A DNA stretch of 29,876 nucleotides from a candidate division NPL-UPA2 bacterium (lineage in GTDB: Bacteria; Bacillota; UBA994), in assembly GCA_018725205.1 (NCBI GenBank), contig QLUB01000004.1:1-29876 (forward strand). The letters run 5' to 3'. A model generated the notes under the pieces. That model was not told the DNA's origin. It made no database searches and saw only the letters and a list, made by a program, of their open reading frames with translations. The stretch's first letter is position 1. The number at the start of each line of letters is the position of its first letter. Made by a program: the position numbers and the translations under genes. Below are positions 15,456-22,357 of the stretch, piece after piece.

Positions 15456-17126
15456 TTGAAATCAGACATCGAAATCGCGCAGAGCGCGCATATGCTGCCC
15501 ATCGTTAAGATCGCCGCAAGTATTGGTCTCACCGAAGACGACCTCGAGCTATACGGTAAGTACAAAGCCAAAGTGTCGCCGGCGGTAGCTAGGCGCTTAG
15601 CCGACAGACCCGACGGCCATCTCATTTTGATGACCGCCATTAACCCCACTGCCGCAGGCGAGGGGAAAACCACTACCACCGTGGGTTTAGGCCAAGCTCT
15701 AGCGAAGCTCGGCAAGAAAACCGCCATTGCGCTGCGCGAACCGTCATTAGGCCCAAGCATGGGCGTGAAAGGTGGCGCGGCTGGAGGTGGGTACTCCCAA
15801 GTGGTGCCCATGGAGGATATTAACCTGCACTTCACCGGCGACCTGCATGCCGTTACGACCGCACACAATATGCTGGCTGCAATTATAGACAACCATCTGC
15901 AGCAAGGTAACAGCCTCAACATTGATCCCCGACGCATAACCTTCCGTCGCGCCCTAGACATGAACGACCGCGCCTTACGCAGCACCATTGTGGGGCTAGG
16001 GGGGAAGAACAACGGCGTGCCGCGCGAAGATGGCTTTGACATCACTGTGGCTTCAGAGGTCATGGCCATTCTTTGCTTAGCCAACGACCTAACAGACCTT
16101 AAAGTGAGACTCAGTCGTATGGTGGTAGCCTACACCCATGAGCGGGAACCGGTGACCGTAGCGGACTTAAAGGTCGCGGGCGCGATGGCCGCCTTGCTGA
16201 AAGACGCCATTAAGCCTAACCTCGTGCAAACACTTGAGAACGTACCTGCGTTCATTCATGGCGGACCTTTTGCTAATATCGCGCATGGATGCAACTCAGT
16301 GCAGGCGACAAAACTTGCGCTTAAGGTCGCCGACTACGTAGTCACAGAGGCCGGGTTTGGCGCAGACCTAGGCGCGGAGAAGTTCTTTGACATAAAATGC
16401 CGGTTTGCGGGGCTAAAACCTTCGGTAGCGGTCATTGTGGCTACGGCTAGGGCACTAAAACTGCACGGCGGGGCGGATGTGAAGAGCCTCAGCACCGAGA
16501 ACCTGAAGGCACTCGACAAGGGCTTTGCCAATCTCGAGCGGCACATTGAGAACGTGCGCAAGTTTGGCGTGCCGGTAGTAGTTGCCATCAATCGTTTCCC
16601 CACGGATTCTGCCGCCGAACTCAGTCTCATAGCGGAGCGTTGCCAAAACGCAAACGTTAGAGTTGCCCTTTCCGAGGTCTGGGCCAAAGGCGGGGATGGT
16701 GGCAGAGCGCTGGCTGAAGCAGTGCTACAGGCCATAGAGAGCGAGCCCGCCAGTTTCCACCCTCTCTATCCGGTGGAGATGTCTATCAAAGAGAAAATAG
16801 CTACTATTGCCCGGGAAATTTACGGCGCGGATGGCGTTGACTTTACCAAAGAAGTCGAGAACACGATTAGGCAGTACGTAAAGCTTGGCTTTGACAAGAT
16901 GCCCATCTGCATGGCCAAGACCCAGTACTCCTTCTCGGATGACCCCGCTTTGCTCGGTCGTCCAACCGGGTTTAGGATTACCGTGCGTGAATTGCGCGTT
17001 TCGCGCGGAGCAGGGTTCTTAGTGGCGATTACGGGAGAAGTCATGACCATGCCCGGGTTGCCAAAGGAGCCCGCAGCGGAGAAAATCGACGTAGATGGCG
17101 ACGGCAAGATATCAGGCCTGTTTTAA
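15456..17126 (+). CDS. fhs: formate-tetrahydrofolate ligase
   Basis: Fhs interconverts formate, THF and ATP with 10-formyl-THF. At the end of histidine breakdown it would run towards formate and ATP, but it also serves the methyl branch of acetogenesis. The 556-residue protein starts with MKSDIEIAQSAHMLPI, typical of the family. The nucleotide loop PTAAGEGKTTT is at 64-74, and EPSLGPSMGVKGGAAGGGY follows. The start is TTG 15456 with AGAGGAC upstream. It lies 24 bases after the cyclodeaminase. No terminator separates it from the convergent gene ending at 17130. Confidence 0.97.
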   Translation: MKSDIEIAQSAHMLPIVKIAASIGLTEDDLELYGKYKAKVSPAVARRLADRPDGHLILMTAINPTAAGEGKTTTTVGLGQALAKLGKKTAIALREPSLGPSMGVKGGAAGGGYSQVVPMEDINLHFTGDLHAVTTAHNMLAAIIDNHLQQGNSLNIDPRRITFRRALDMNDRALRSTIVGLGGKNNGVPREDGFDITVASEVMAILCLANDLTDLKVRLSRMVVAYTHEREPVTVADLKVAGAMAALLKDAIKPNLVQTLENVPAFIHGGPFANIAHGCNSVQATKLALKVADYVVTEAGFGADLGAEKFFDIKCRFAGLKPSVAVIVATARALKLHGGADVKSLSTENLKALDKGFANLERHIENVRKFGVPVVVAINRFPTDSAAELSLIAERCQNANVRVALSEVWAKGGDGGRALAEAVLQAIESEPASFHPLYPVEMSIKEKIATIAREIYGADGVDFTKEVENTIRQYVKLGFDKMPICMAKTQYSFSDDPALLGRPTGFRITVRELRVSRGAGFLVAITGEVMTMPGLPKEPAAEKIDVDGDGKISGLF

Positions 17127-17129
17127 CCC

Positions 17130-18497
17130 CTAACGAAAGTACAGCACTAACGGCAGCAGATAGACAGTCGCCACAGTAGCTAGGGGTGCCAGGATGTTGT
17201 GGGTTCGCTCATAGACAAACCCGAGCACAAACGCGCTGAGCGGCACGATAAAGAAGCTCTGAATTAAGACCGCCGTAGTTAGCGGGCCTGCCATCAGTGG
17301 AGGGATCAAGGAAAAAACAGCCGCTAGTGCTGTGGTGAGGCCAATGCTGGTCATTGCGCCATAGCGCTGGCGGAACGTGCCCTGCACTAGCCCTCTCCAC
17401 AGCAGCTCCTGGAAGATGGCTACGCCTACCGTAACGTATAGAAGTTGACCAAGGAGCGATAATGGTTCAACCACCTTCATCCCATCCGGAAGCGCAATAG
17501 AACCGCAGAGAAATAGAAGCAAGCCTGCCCACACACCGGTGGTTAAGGCATTCCAAACGCGGCGCAACCTAAGGCCGAGGAACTCAAAGGAGTTGCCCTG
17601 CGTGTCGGCAACCCACAGCACTGCGGCTATAACCATCACGCGCCAACCCACTACCACTAACTGATGAAGGTCAAGGTAATTGAGGTATGCCTCAAGCACA
17701 GAGTGCACGAGGGCCACGCCTACCGGGAGCCACAGCGGTATTTTCGGTTTTTCCAGTGAGAGCCAGTGTTCATACACCGGAGTCACGAAGACGATGCCCG
17801 CTGCGACTGCGCCTACCATTACGGAGAGGATTGCTAAGCTAAACAGGAATTGGTCGTGCGGGGGATAGAGAGGTGCTTCGGCATCCGCCATTGTCTGTTC
17901 TGGCTCTCCGGGTTCTCTCCAGACTGTACGCCGCGCCTGCAGATAAGTTGCTTTTCCCCCCTCCTGATCGAACAACGCAACAATTATGACACCGCGTCGA
18001 GGAAGGAAGACCTTTCGTACGCCAAACACTTCGAGCAGCGGCTCGTCCACAGCGACAGCCTGTAGCAGTTTAGCAGCAGTCTGCATAGCCTCAGGATGGA
18101 CACTAGCTTCGATGAAAGTCTGTCCCCGGAGGGTGGAAATTTCACTGGGGTGCCCTTGGATCACGGCTTGGGTCAGTGCGAACTTGCGCTCCTCCGCTTC
18201 GCCCCGAAACGTGGCCGTCCCCTCGCCTAACAAGACGAAGGCTGTTAGCTCGCCGTGCCGAAACGCGCCTACCATTACTCCGCCCTCCGGAAAAGAGATG
18301 TGGAGGCGGCCAAGCGACATTTCCCAAGGATCGAAATTATAGCTGTCGGTCGCAGTCAGGGGCTCGTAAGGTGCGCCGAGGTCGGCCGGAATCGACAGCA
18401 CTAGGACCATGGCCAGAAGGGACATGGCGGTAATAATGGCCAGCAAATACAGGCTCCGAACCACATGGTTGTACTTGCGCGAACCAAAATGGGACAT
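17130..18497 (-). CDS. CPBP-family membrane protein, probably catalytically inactive
   Basis: The 455-residue protein has an N-terminal membrane span (about 15-37), an extracytoplasmic region (about 38-210), then about seven spans with the CPBP/Abi (Rce1-like) layout in the last 200 residues. The family normally has EExxxR, FxxxH and a final His motif. Here the first reads QELLWR (363-368), with Gln for the catalytic Glu. The second reads FSLIP (395-399), with no His. The last region (ERTHNILAPLATVATVYLL) lacks its His. A protease role is therefore unlikely; a scaffold, sensor or chaperone-like role is possible. The start has a perfect GGAGG six bases upstream. It is transcribed alone and away from coaX. 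Confidence 0.75.
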   Translation of the reverse strand: MSHFGSRKYNHVVRSLYLLAIITAMSLLAMVLVLSIPADLGAPYEPLTATDSYNFDPWEMSLGRLHISFPEGGVMVGAFRHGELTAFVLLGEGTATFRGEAEERKFALTQAVIQGHPSEISTLRGQTFIEASVHPEAMQTAAKLLQAVAVDEPLLEVFGVRKVFLPRRGVIIVALFDQEGGKATYLQARRTVWREPGEPEQTMADAEAPLYPPHDQFLFSLAILSVMVGAVAAGIVFVTPVYEHWLSLEKPKIPLWLPVGVALVHSVLEAYLNYLDLHQLVVVGWRVMVIAAVLWVADTQGNSFEFLGLRLRRVWNALTTGVWAGLLLFLCGSIALPDGMKVVEPLSLLGQLLYVTVGVAIFQELLWRGLVQGTFRQRYGAMTSIGLTTALAAVFSLIPPLMAGPLTTAVLIQSFFIVPLSAFVLGFVYERTHNILAPLATVATVYLLPLVLYFR

Positions 18498-18527
18498 GTG
18501 CGTCCTCCGTTCGTTTCCTTATCAGAC

Positions 18528-18556
18528 ATTGTACTTTGTTCATTCTACCACAACAG
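18528..18556 (-). promoter_or_regulatory. promoter of the CPBP gene
   Basis: On the minus strand CTGTTG and TACAAT (plus-strand 18528-18533) are 17 bases apart. They lie about 30 bases before the ATG and its GGAGG site. The -35 element is weak. Confidence 0.45.
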
Positions 18557-18577
18557 GCCTCCGTCCCTAATGCTTCA

Positions 18578-18606
18578 TTGACGCCAGTTATGACTCGTTA
18601 TAGAAT
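18578..18606 (+). promoter_or_regulatory. sigma-A type promoter of coaX
   Basis: TTGACG (18578-18583) and TAGAAT (18601-18606) are 17 bases apart, close to consensus. Transcription would begin near 18613, which rules out the upstream in-frame ATG at 18536 and supports ATG 18638. Confidence 0.65.
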
Positions 18607-18637
18607 TAAGCAAAGAAGCAGTGAAGGGAGCGCCTAT

Positions 18638-19435
18638 ATGCTCCTAGCGGTGAATATCGGAAACACCCGTACTAACGCAGGTTGGGTAGATGAACGAGGG
18701 CAAATTGTATCCACAGCCGCAGTAGCGACCAGTCGGCATGCTGAGGAGTACGGCAGCTTAGTCAACCAAGTGACGCCCGGCACACACGTAGTCTGTGCCT
18801 CGGTTGTGCCGCTGGCTACTGAGGCACTAGCACGGGCGTTGCTGCCGTTTGGCATAGAAATGGAGCTCGTGGTGCCGCGCGCCGACCTCGGATTGACGTT
18901 TGGCGGCGTAGACTACCGCGAGCTAGGCGCAGACCTTTTTGCCAATGCGCTGGCGTCGCTGTGGCTATGGAATACAGACGCGTTGCTTGTTGACCTAGGG
19001 ACGGGCTCAACCTTCTGCGTAGTGAAAGGGGGGGTATATTGCGGGACTGCCATTGTGCCGGGCATGGAGATTTCCTTTCGTGCGCTAACTAGCGGCGCCG
19101 CCTTGCTAAGAGAAGTTCCCCTTGTAAAGCCTCCGCGCATAATCAACACCACCACTGTAGAGTGCTTGCAATCCGGCATCTACTATGGGTACTCAGAACT
19201 GGTGAGGGGCATGATCCGGCGGGTGCAACTAGAGCAAGGGAACCTCCTAGTCGTGCTGACCGGGGGCATTGGGGCGCTGCTCCATGATGGGTTAACAGAC
19301 GTTATCGACTGCTATGAACCTAATCTCACTTTCACAGGCATATGGCGAGTTGCGGTAAGTACAGCAGCGGGTACCCGGCGGGACTCGACACGCAACCAAA
19401 TCGACAAGGCGATAACGAAATCGACTGGTATCTGA
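18638..19435 (+). CDS. coaX: type III pantothenate kinase (CoaX) homologue, divergent
   Basis: CoaX phosphorylates pantothenate in the first step of coenzyme A synthesis. The 265-residue length, the N-terminal GNTRT phosphate loop, the VDLGTGST motif with Asp119 and the AIVPGM segment place it in the family (ASKHA fold). Two signature positions differ: the Asp of DxGNT is Asn6, and the GADR motif that contacts pantothenate reads GADL (97-100). Activity may be altered or lost, or this may be a specialised paralogue. ATG 18638 has GAAGGGAG upstream. The ECF transporter gene 25 bases downstream supports a vitamin-related role. Confidence 0.82.
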   Translation: MLLAVNIGNTRTNAGWVDERGQIVSTAAVATSRHAEEYGSLVNQVTPGTHVVCASVVPLATEALARALLPFGIEMELVVPRADLGLTFGGVDYRELGADLFANALASLWLWNTDALLVDLGTGSTFCVVKGGVYCGTAIVPGMEISFRALTSGAALLREVPLVKPPRIINTTTVECLQSGIYYGYSELVRGMIRRVQLEQGNLLVVLTGGIGALLHDGLTDVIDCYEPNLTFTGIWRVAVSTAAGTRRDSTRNQIDKAITKSTGI

Positions 19436-19460
19436 AAAGAACTGGAACGGAGATAGAACG

Positions 19461-20018
19461 ATGAAATTAACCACACGTCAACTCACTGTAGCGGGGCTTA
19501 TGACGGCGCTCACTGTGCTGCTTGGAACAACGCAATGGGGTTTTGTGCCCTTGCCGACACCTGCGGGTGCGGCGACCATTATGCATATTCCGGTAGTCAT
19601 CGCGGGCGTACTGCAGGGCCCGGTGGTAGGCGGGTTTGTAGGGCTGCTATTTGGATTATTCACTCTCCCCTTTCTCGGCGACTTCAGAGTGATTATCCCC
19701 GCTCGCCTACTGATTGGCGGTGTGTCTTGGCTTGTCTTCATTGGGGTCATGGCCGTGACGCGCAGGCTCGGTGTGTCATCTGTGCGTGGCCGCGGAGCTT
19801 TAGGCATTGCGGGTGTGGCAGCTGGCATGGCGGGGACACTGACTAACACCGTGGGCACTTTGTCTCTGGCGGTATGGTTTGGGTACATTGAACGCACGGC
19901 GGCTGTCTCCATCGCGCTTGTACAGGGCATCCCCGAGATGCTGCTTGCGGGCCTAATCACGGGGGCCCTTGTCGTTGCACTTAAGCCGTGGGTTAAAGGC
20001 GGCAGGTTCGACTTCTAG
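19461..20018 (+). CDS. ECF transporter S component, probably for pantothenate
   Basis: S components are small membrane proteins that bind one vitamin and share an energising ECF module (EcfA, EcfA', EcfT) encoded elsewhere. The 185-residue protein has about six hydrophobic spans, small-residue-rich helices near the N-terminus (VAGLMTALTVLLG) where S components dock on EcfT, and the PTPAGAATIMHIPVVIAG loop typical of this superfamily. Substrate cannot be read from sequence. Pantothenate is inferred from the adjacent coaX. It shares the coaX promoter and ends a few bases before the convergent dinB gene. Confidence 0.8.
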   Translation: MKLTTRQLTVAGLMTALTVLLGTTQWGFVPLPTPAGAATIMHIPVVIAGVLQGPVVGGFVGLLFGLFTLPFLGDFRVIIPARLLIGGVSWLVFIGVMAVTRRLGVSSVRGRGALGIAGVAAGMAGTLTNTVGTLSLAVWFGYIERTAAVSIALVQGIPEMLLAGLITGALVVALKPWVKGGRFDF

Positions 20019-20036
20019 GGTTTGTGGCGGTTACGA

Positions 20037-21248
20037 CTACGGCTCGTCTTCATACTCCTTGACCTTAGCGTAAGTAATGCTCTTTTCTCCATGCTTCTCT
20101 TTGATGGCATCCATAACTCGCGCAAGTTTTTGCGCCTTTTCCGGCGGGGCGTCAAAAAGACTTAGCTGAGCGGCAGCCTCACCTAGACCGCAGAGCTGCG
20201 CCATAGACACGCCAATTAGGCGTACGGGTCTGCCATCAAAGTGATCACACAGCAGCTTCACCGCAACGCGGTAAATATCGTGGTCTAGGTCAGTGTGCGC
20301 GTTCAGCGCACACTGACGCGTATAGGTGGTAAAGTCTAAGTAACGGAGTTTTAGCTGCACGACCTTGCCGCGCAGTTTCTTCTTGCGCAATCGCCGGCCC
20401 ACTTTAGCAACTAACGACAGCAGTGTGGACTTAACGGCCTCTAGGTCAGCCGTATCAATGTCAAAGGTGTGCTCATGCCCTACCGATTTAGGGTCTTCAC
20501 GGTTAGCAACCGGTCGGTCATCTTCGCCGCAGGCTAGGCGATACAGGTCATGCCCGTGTACGCCGAGACGTCGCGCAAGCAACGCCGGATCACAGTTCTG
20601 GATGTCGCCAATCGTCATGAGGCCTTGCCTGTGCAGCTGCTCTGCTGTCTTCGGGCCAACTCCCCAGATGCGCTCGATAGAGAGGGGAGCGATTGTTTCG
20701 CGTGCCGTGTCCCGCTCTATTACCACGAGCCCGCCGGGCTTTTTAAGATCGCTGGCCAGCTTAGCCAAGAACTTGTTTGGGGCAACGCCGAGCGAGCAGG
20801 ACAACCCAAGTTCATTTTTGACACGCGCTTGAATGGTGCGAGCAATAACGGGAGCTTCGCCAAAGAGATTCTGCGAATGGGTCACGTCAAGAAATGCCTC
20901 ATCAATGGAGACTGGTTCGAGCAGCGGCGAATAGGCCGCCATTATGTCTAATACCTGCTCAGAGATAGTCCGATAGCGCGCGCCTCTGCCTCGCACGAAG
21001 ATACCCTGCGGGCAACGGCGGTATGCTTCGGTGAGCGACATGGCTGAGCGCACGCCAAATTTGCGCGCCTCATACGAACAAGTGGAGACCACGCCTCGCT
21101 CATTGGGAGCGCCACCCACAATGACCGGCTTGCCGCGGAGCTCCGGGAAATCGAGCTGCTCTACCGCAGCAAAAAACGCATCCATGTCCAAATGAATGAT
21201 CACCCGGGGACCGCAACACGGGGGACGCGAAATTTTGTTTTGACGCAT
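20037..21248 (-). CDS. dinB: DNA polymerase IV (Y-family, DinB)
   Basis: Pol IV carries out translesion synthesis. The 403-residue protein has the catalytic motifs IIHLDMDAFF (Asp21) and SIDEAF (Asp116, Glu117), helix-hairpin-helix and little-finger regions, and a sliding-clamp-binding motif QLSLF (361-365). Relatives start almost directly at the IIHLDMDAFF block. Here about 13 extra residues (RQNKISRPPCCGP) precede it, encoded by the GGGGAC repeat at 21201-21247. The start at 21248 is supported by a CTGGGGGGTG ribosome site and by an upstream promoter with an SOS box. It is convergent with the ECF gene. Confidence 0.95.
   Translation of the reverse strand: MRQNKISRPPCCGPRVIIHLDMDAFFAAVEQLDFPELRGKPVIVGGAPNERGVVSTCSYEARKFGVRSAMSLTEAYRRCPQGIFVRGRGARYRTISEQVLDIMAAYSPLLEPVSIDEAFLDVTHSQNLFGEAPVIARTIQARVKNELGLSCSLGVAPNKFLAKLASDLKKPGGLVVIERDTARETIAPLSIERIWGVGPKTAEQLHRQGLMTIGDIQNCDPALLARRLGVHGHDLYRLACGEDDRPVANREDPKSVGHEHTFDIDTADLEAVKSTLLSLVAKVGRRLRKKKLRGKVVQLKLRYLDFTTYTRQCALNAHTDLDHDIYRVAVKLLCDHFDGRPVRLIGVSMAQLCGLGEAAAQLSLFDAPPEKAQKLARVMDAIKEKHGEKSITYAKVKEYEDEP
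21201..21247. repeat. GGGGAC repeat copy inside the dinB 5' end
   Basis: CACCCGGGGAC (21201-21211) is followed by CGCAACACGGGGGAC (21212-21226), a 14/15 match to the fchA unit, and then an AT-rich tail GCGAAATTTTGTTTTG. The tail recurs after the copy at 21376-21405. Confidence 0.85.
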
Positions 21249-21261
21249 ACAGCACCCCCCA

Positions 21262-21308
21262 GGAACATACGTTTGCTCCAGTATAACAGCTAGCTATCTG
21301 CTGGGCAA
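21262..21308 (-). promoter_or_regulatory. dinB promoter with LexA (SOS) box
   Basis: On the minus strand TTGCCC and TATACT (plus-strand 21303-21308 and 21280-21285) are 17 bases apart. Immediately downstream lies CAAACGTATGTTCC (plus-strand 21262-21275), matching the Gram-positive LexA box CGAACRNRYGTTYC at 13 of 14 positions. It covers the predicted start site, so LexA would repress dinB until DNA damage. Confidence 0.8.
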
Positions 21309-21361
21309 CACGCCGCATTAACTCACGTAAAATCTTACCGAGGGGATGTGAAGTGAGAATA

Positions 21362-21400
21362 CGAAACACCGGGGATTCACCGGGGACGTTAATTTTTGTT
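21362..21400. repeat. GGGGAC repeat copy upstream of the transposase remnant
   Basis: CGAAACACCGGGGAT (21362-21376) and TTCACCGGGGAC (21376-21387) are followed by GTTAATTTTTGTTTTG. The same AT-rich tail follows the dinB copy, and both are in the same orientation. The tail runs straight into the -35 box of the transposase gene. Confidence 0.8.
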
Positions 21401-21430
21401 TTGCTTTACGGGCATAAATGGTAATATACT
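21401..21430 (+). promoter_or_regulatory. promoter of the transposase remnant
   Basis: TTGCTT (21401-21406) and TATACT (21425-21430) are 18 bases apart. The -35 element begins at the edge of the repeat tail. The ribosome site GAGGTGAT follows at once. Confidence 0.5.
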
Positions 21431-21436
21431 GGCGAG

Positions 21437-21951
21437 GTGATGATTGTGGCCAGACAGGCACGTCAAGAGAGCTCCACTGGGTACTATCATTTGATGATGC
21501 GCGGGATCAATGGGGAAAGTATATTTGGGCAAGACAGAGGCAAGCTCCATTTCCTTGAGCTCTTGCAGGGGCAGCAAGAGGAGGGGCTTCTCTCGCTCGT
21601 GGCGTGGTGTGTCATGGACACCCATGCTCACGTCATGGTCAAAGCGAAGAAGGATCTGGCGGTGATCCAAGTAAGTTTGCCGCATTTCACGCGCTTACTG
21701 ACGATAGCGAGTACCTTGAAATGCGCGAAGACGTGCTGCGTGAACGCGAAGAACGGGCAATCAAAACGATTGAGCAGTTTTGCCGTGAGCGGGGAATAGA
21801 AGAAGCAGCTGACTTCCATCGTCATCCGGAGCTCTTTCGGGAGCTTTGTCGGGCGTTGGTGCACAGAGTGGGGCTTTCGCTGCGTAGAGCCGCTGAACAT
21901 CTGGAGACTACCCACAGCAGGGTCTATCTGGCGCTGTTAGAAGGTGCCTGA
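21437..21951 (+). pseudogene. REP-associated tyrosine (Y1) transposase remnant, frameshifted
   Basis: The first part (from about 21437; ATG 21440 and GTG 21446 also possible) reads like a Y1/RAYT transposase N-terminus: GYYHLMMRGINGESIF, then the metal-binding HxH in VMDTHAHVMV. After about 21675 similarity continues in another frame (DSEYLEMREDVLRERE through a helical C-terminal domain ending LALLEGA at 21951). The stretch that should carry the catalytic tyrosine and about 40-60 neighbouring residues is missing at the junction. An internal deletion with frameshift is the simplest reading, so it cannot act as a transposase alone. GGGGAC repeats flank it on the left. Confidence 0.75.
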
Positions 21952-21984
21952 GAAACTTTAAAACCACGACGAGAGGGACAGGAT

Positions 21985-22221
21985 ATGTTGAGCCAAACGA
22001 AGCTAGATCGCCTTAGTGCCCTAGCTCAAATCCGGAAAGATAGGCAGCTTACACCAGCTGAACTAACAGAGCAAAAGGTTTTGCGCGAGGAGTACATGCA
22101 GAGTTTCCGCACTCGGGTTGCGACGCAGCTTGAGTCTATGGGGATGCGTCCGAGACAATCGCAGGAATGCGATTGCGGGTGTGCACATAAGCACCCTGCC
22201 CACGGCCGAGACAGAGGGTAA
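21985..22221 (+). CDS. DUF896 (YnzC-like) family protein
   Basis: The first 55 or so residues (KLDRLSALAQI...LTPAELTEQKVLREEY...FRTRVATQLESM) match the two-helix DUF896 family, whose B. subtilis member YnzC belongs to the lexA-yneA SOS locus; its biochemical function is not known. The last 25 residues, with a Cys/His-rich ECDCGCAHKH stretch, are outside the usual domain and are partly encoded by a hairpin repeat (22156-22191), so this tail is probably acquired. The ATG has GAGAGGGACAGG upstream. No SOS box was seen directly upstream, but dinB with its SOS box lies nearby. Confidence 0.8.
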   Translation: MLSQTKLDRLSALAQIRKDRQLTPAELTEQKVLREEYMQSFRTRVATQLESMGMRPRQSQECDCGCAHKHPAHGRDRG

Positions 22222-22260
22222 GCTCGGGGCAATCGCAGGATTGCCGGTGTACGCATAAGT
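22156..22260 (+). repeat. two direct copies of a hairpin-containing repeat
   Basis: Copy 1 (22156-22190) has CAATCGCA-GGAA-TGCGATTG, a perfect eight-pair hairpin, then GGGTGTGCACATAAG. Copy 2 (22230-22259) has CAATCGCAGGATTGC, a shorter hairpin, then CGGTGTACGCATAAG. Copy 1 lies within the DUF896 reading frame and copy 2 after its stop. Confidence 0.7.
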
Positions 22261-22266
22261 CAACTA

Positions 22267-22292
22267 GGCGGTGCCTCCTTTTGAGGACCGCC
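22267..22292. terminator. strong hairpin between DUF896 and the response regulator
   Basis: GGCGGT (22267-22272) pairs with ACCGCC (22287-22292), and the stem continues inside as CCTC/GAGG with one bulge. There is no U-tract (GTATTGTTG follows), so it may be a processing site or weak terminator. Confidence 0.45.
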
Positions 22293-22303
22293 GTATTGTT
22301 GAG

Positions 22304-22335
22304 TTCACATTTGGTTCACATTCACATGCTATGAT
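22304..22335 (+). promoter_or_regulatory. tandem TTCACA boxes and -10 of the response-regulator operon
   Basis: TTCACA occurs at 22304-22309, 22315-22320 and 22321-22326. The first two have the 11-base period typical of OmpR/PhoB-type direct-repeat sites. TATGAT (22330-22335) is a good -10, but no -35 is present at the right distance, as expected for an activated promoter. Autoregulation by the gene that follows is likely. Confidence 0.6.
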
Positions 22336-22357
22336 TGCAGTGCTGAGATGATAGGGG

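Noticed and set aside
15305..16084. 259-codon minus-strand frame across fchA and fhs
   Set aside because: It is antisense to two well-identified genes and its translation is low-complexity Ser/Arg/Ala text.
18536..18637. Upstream extension of coaX
   Set aside because: It begins before the predicted transcription start, and the family N-terminus begins at 18638.
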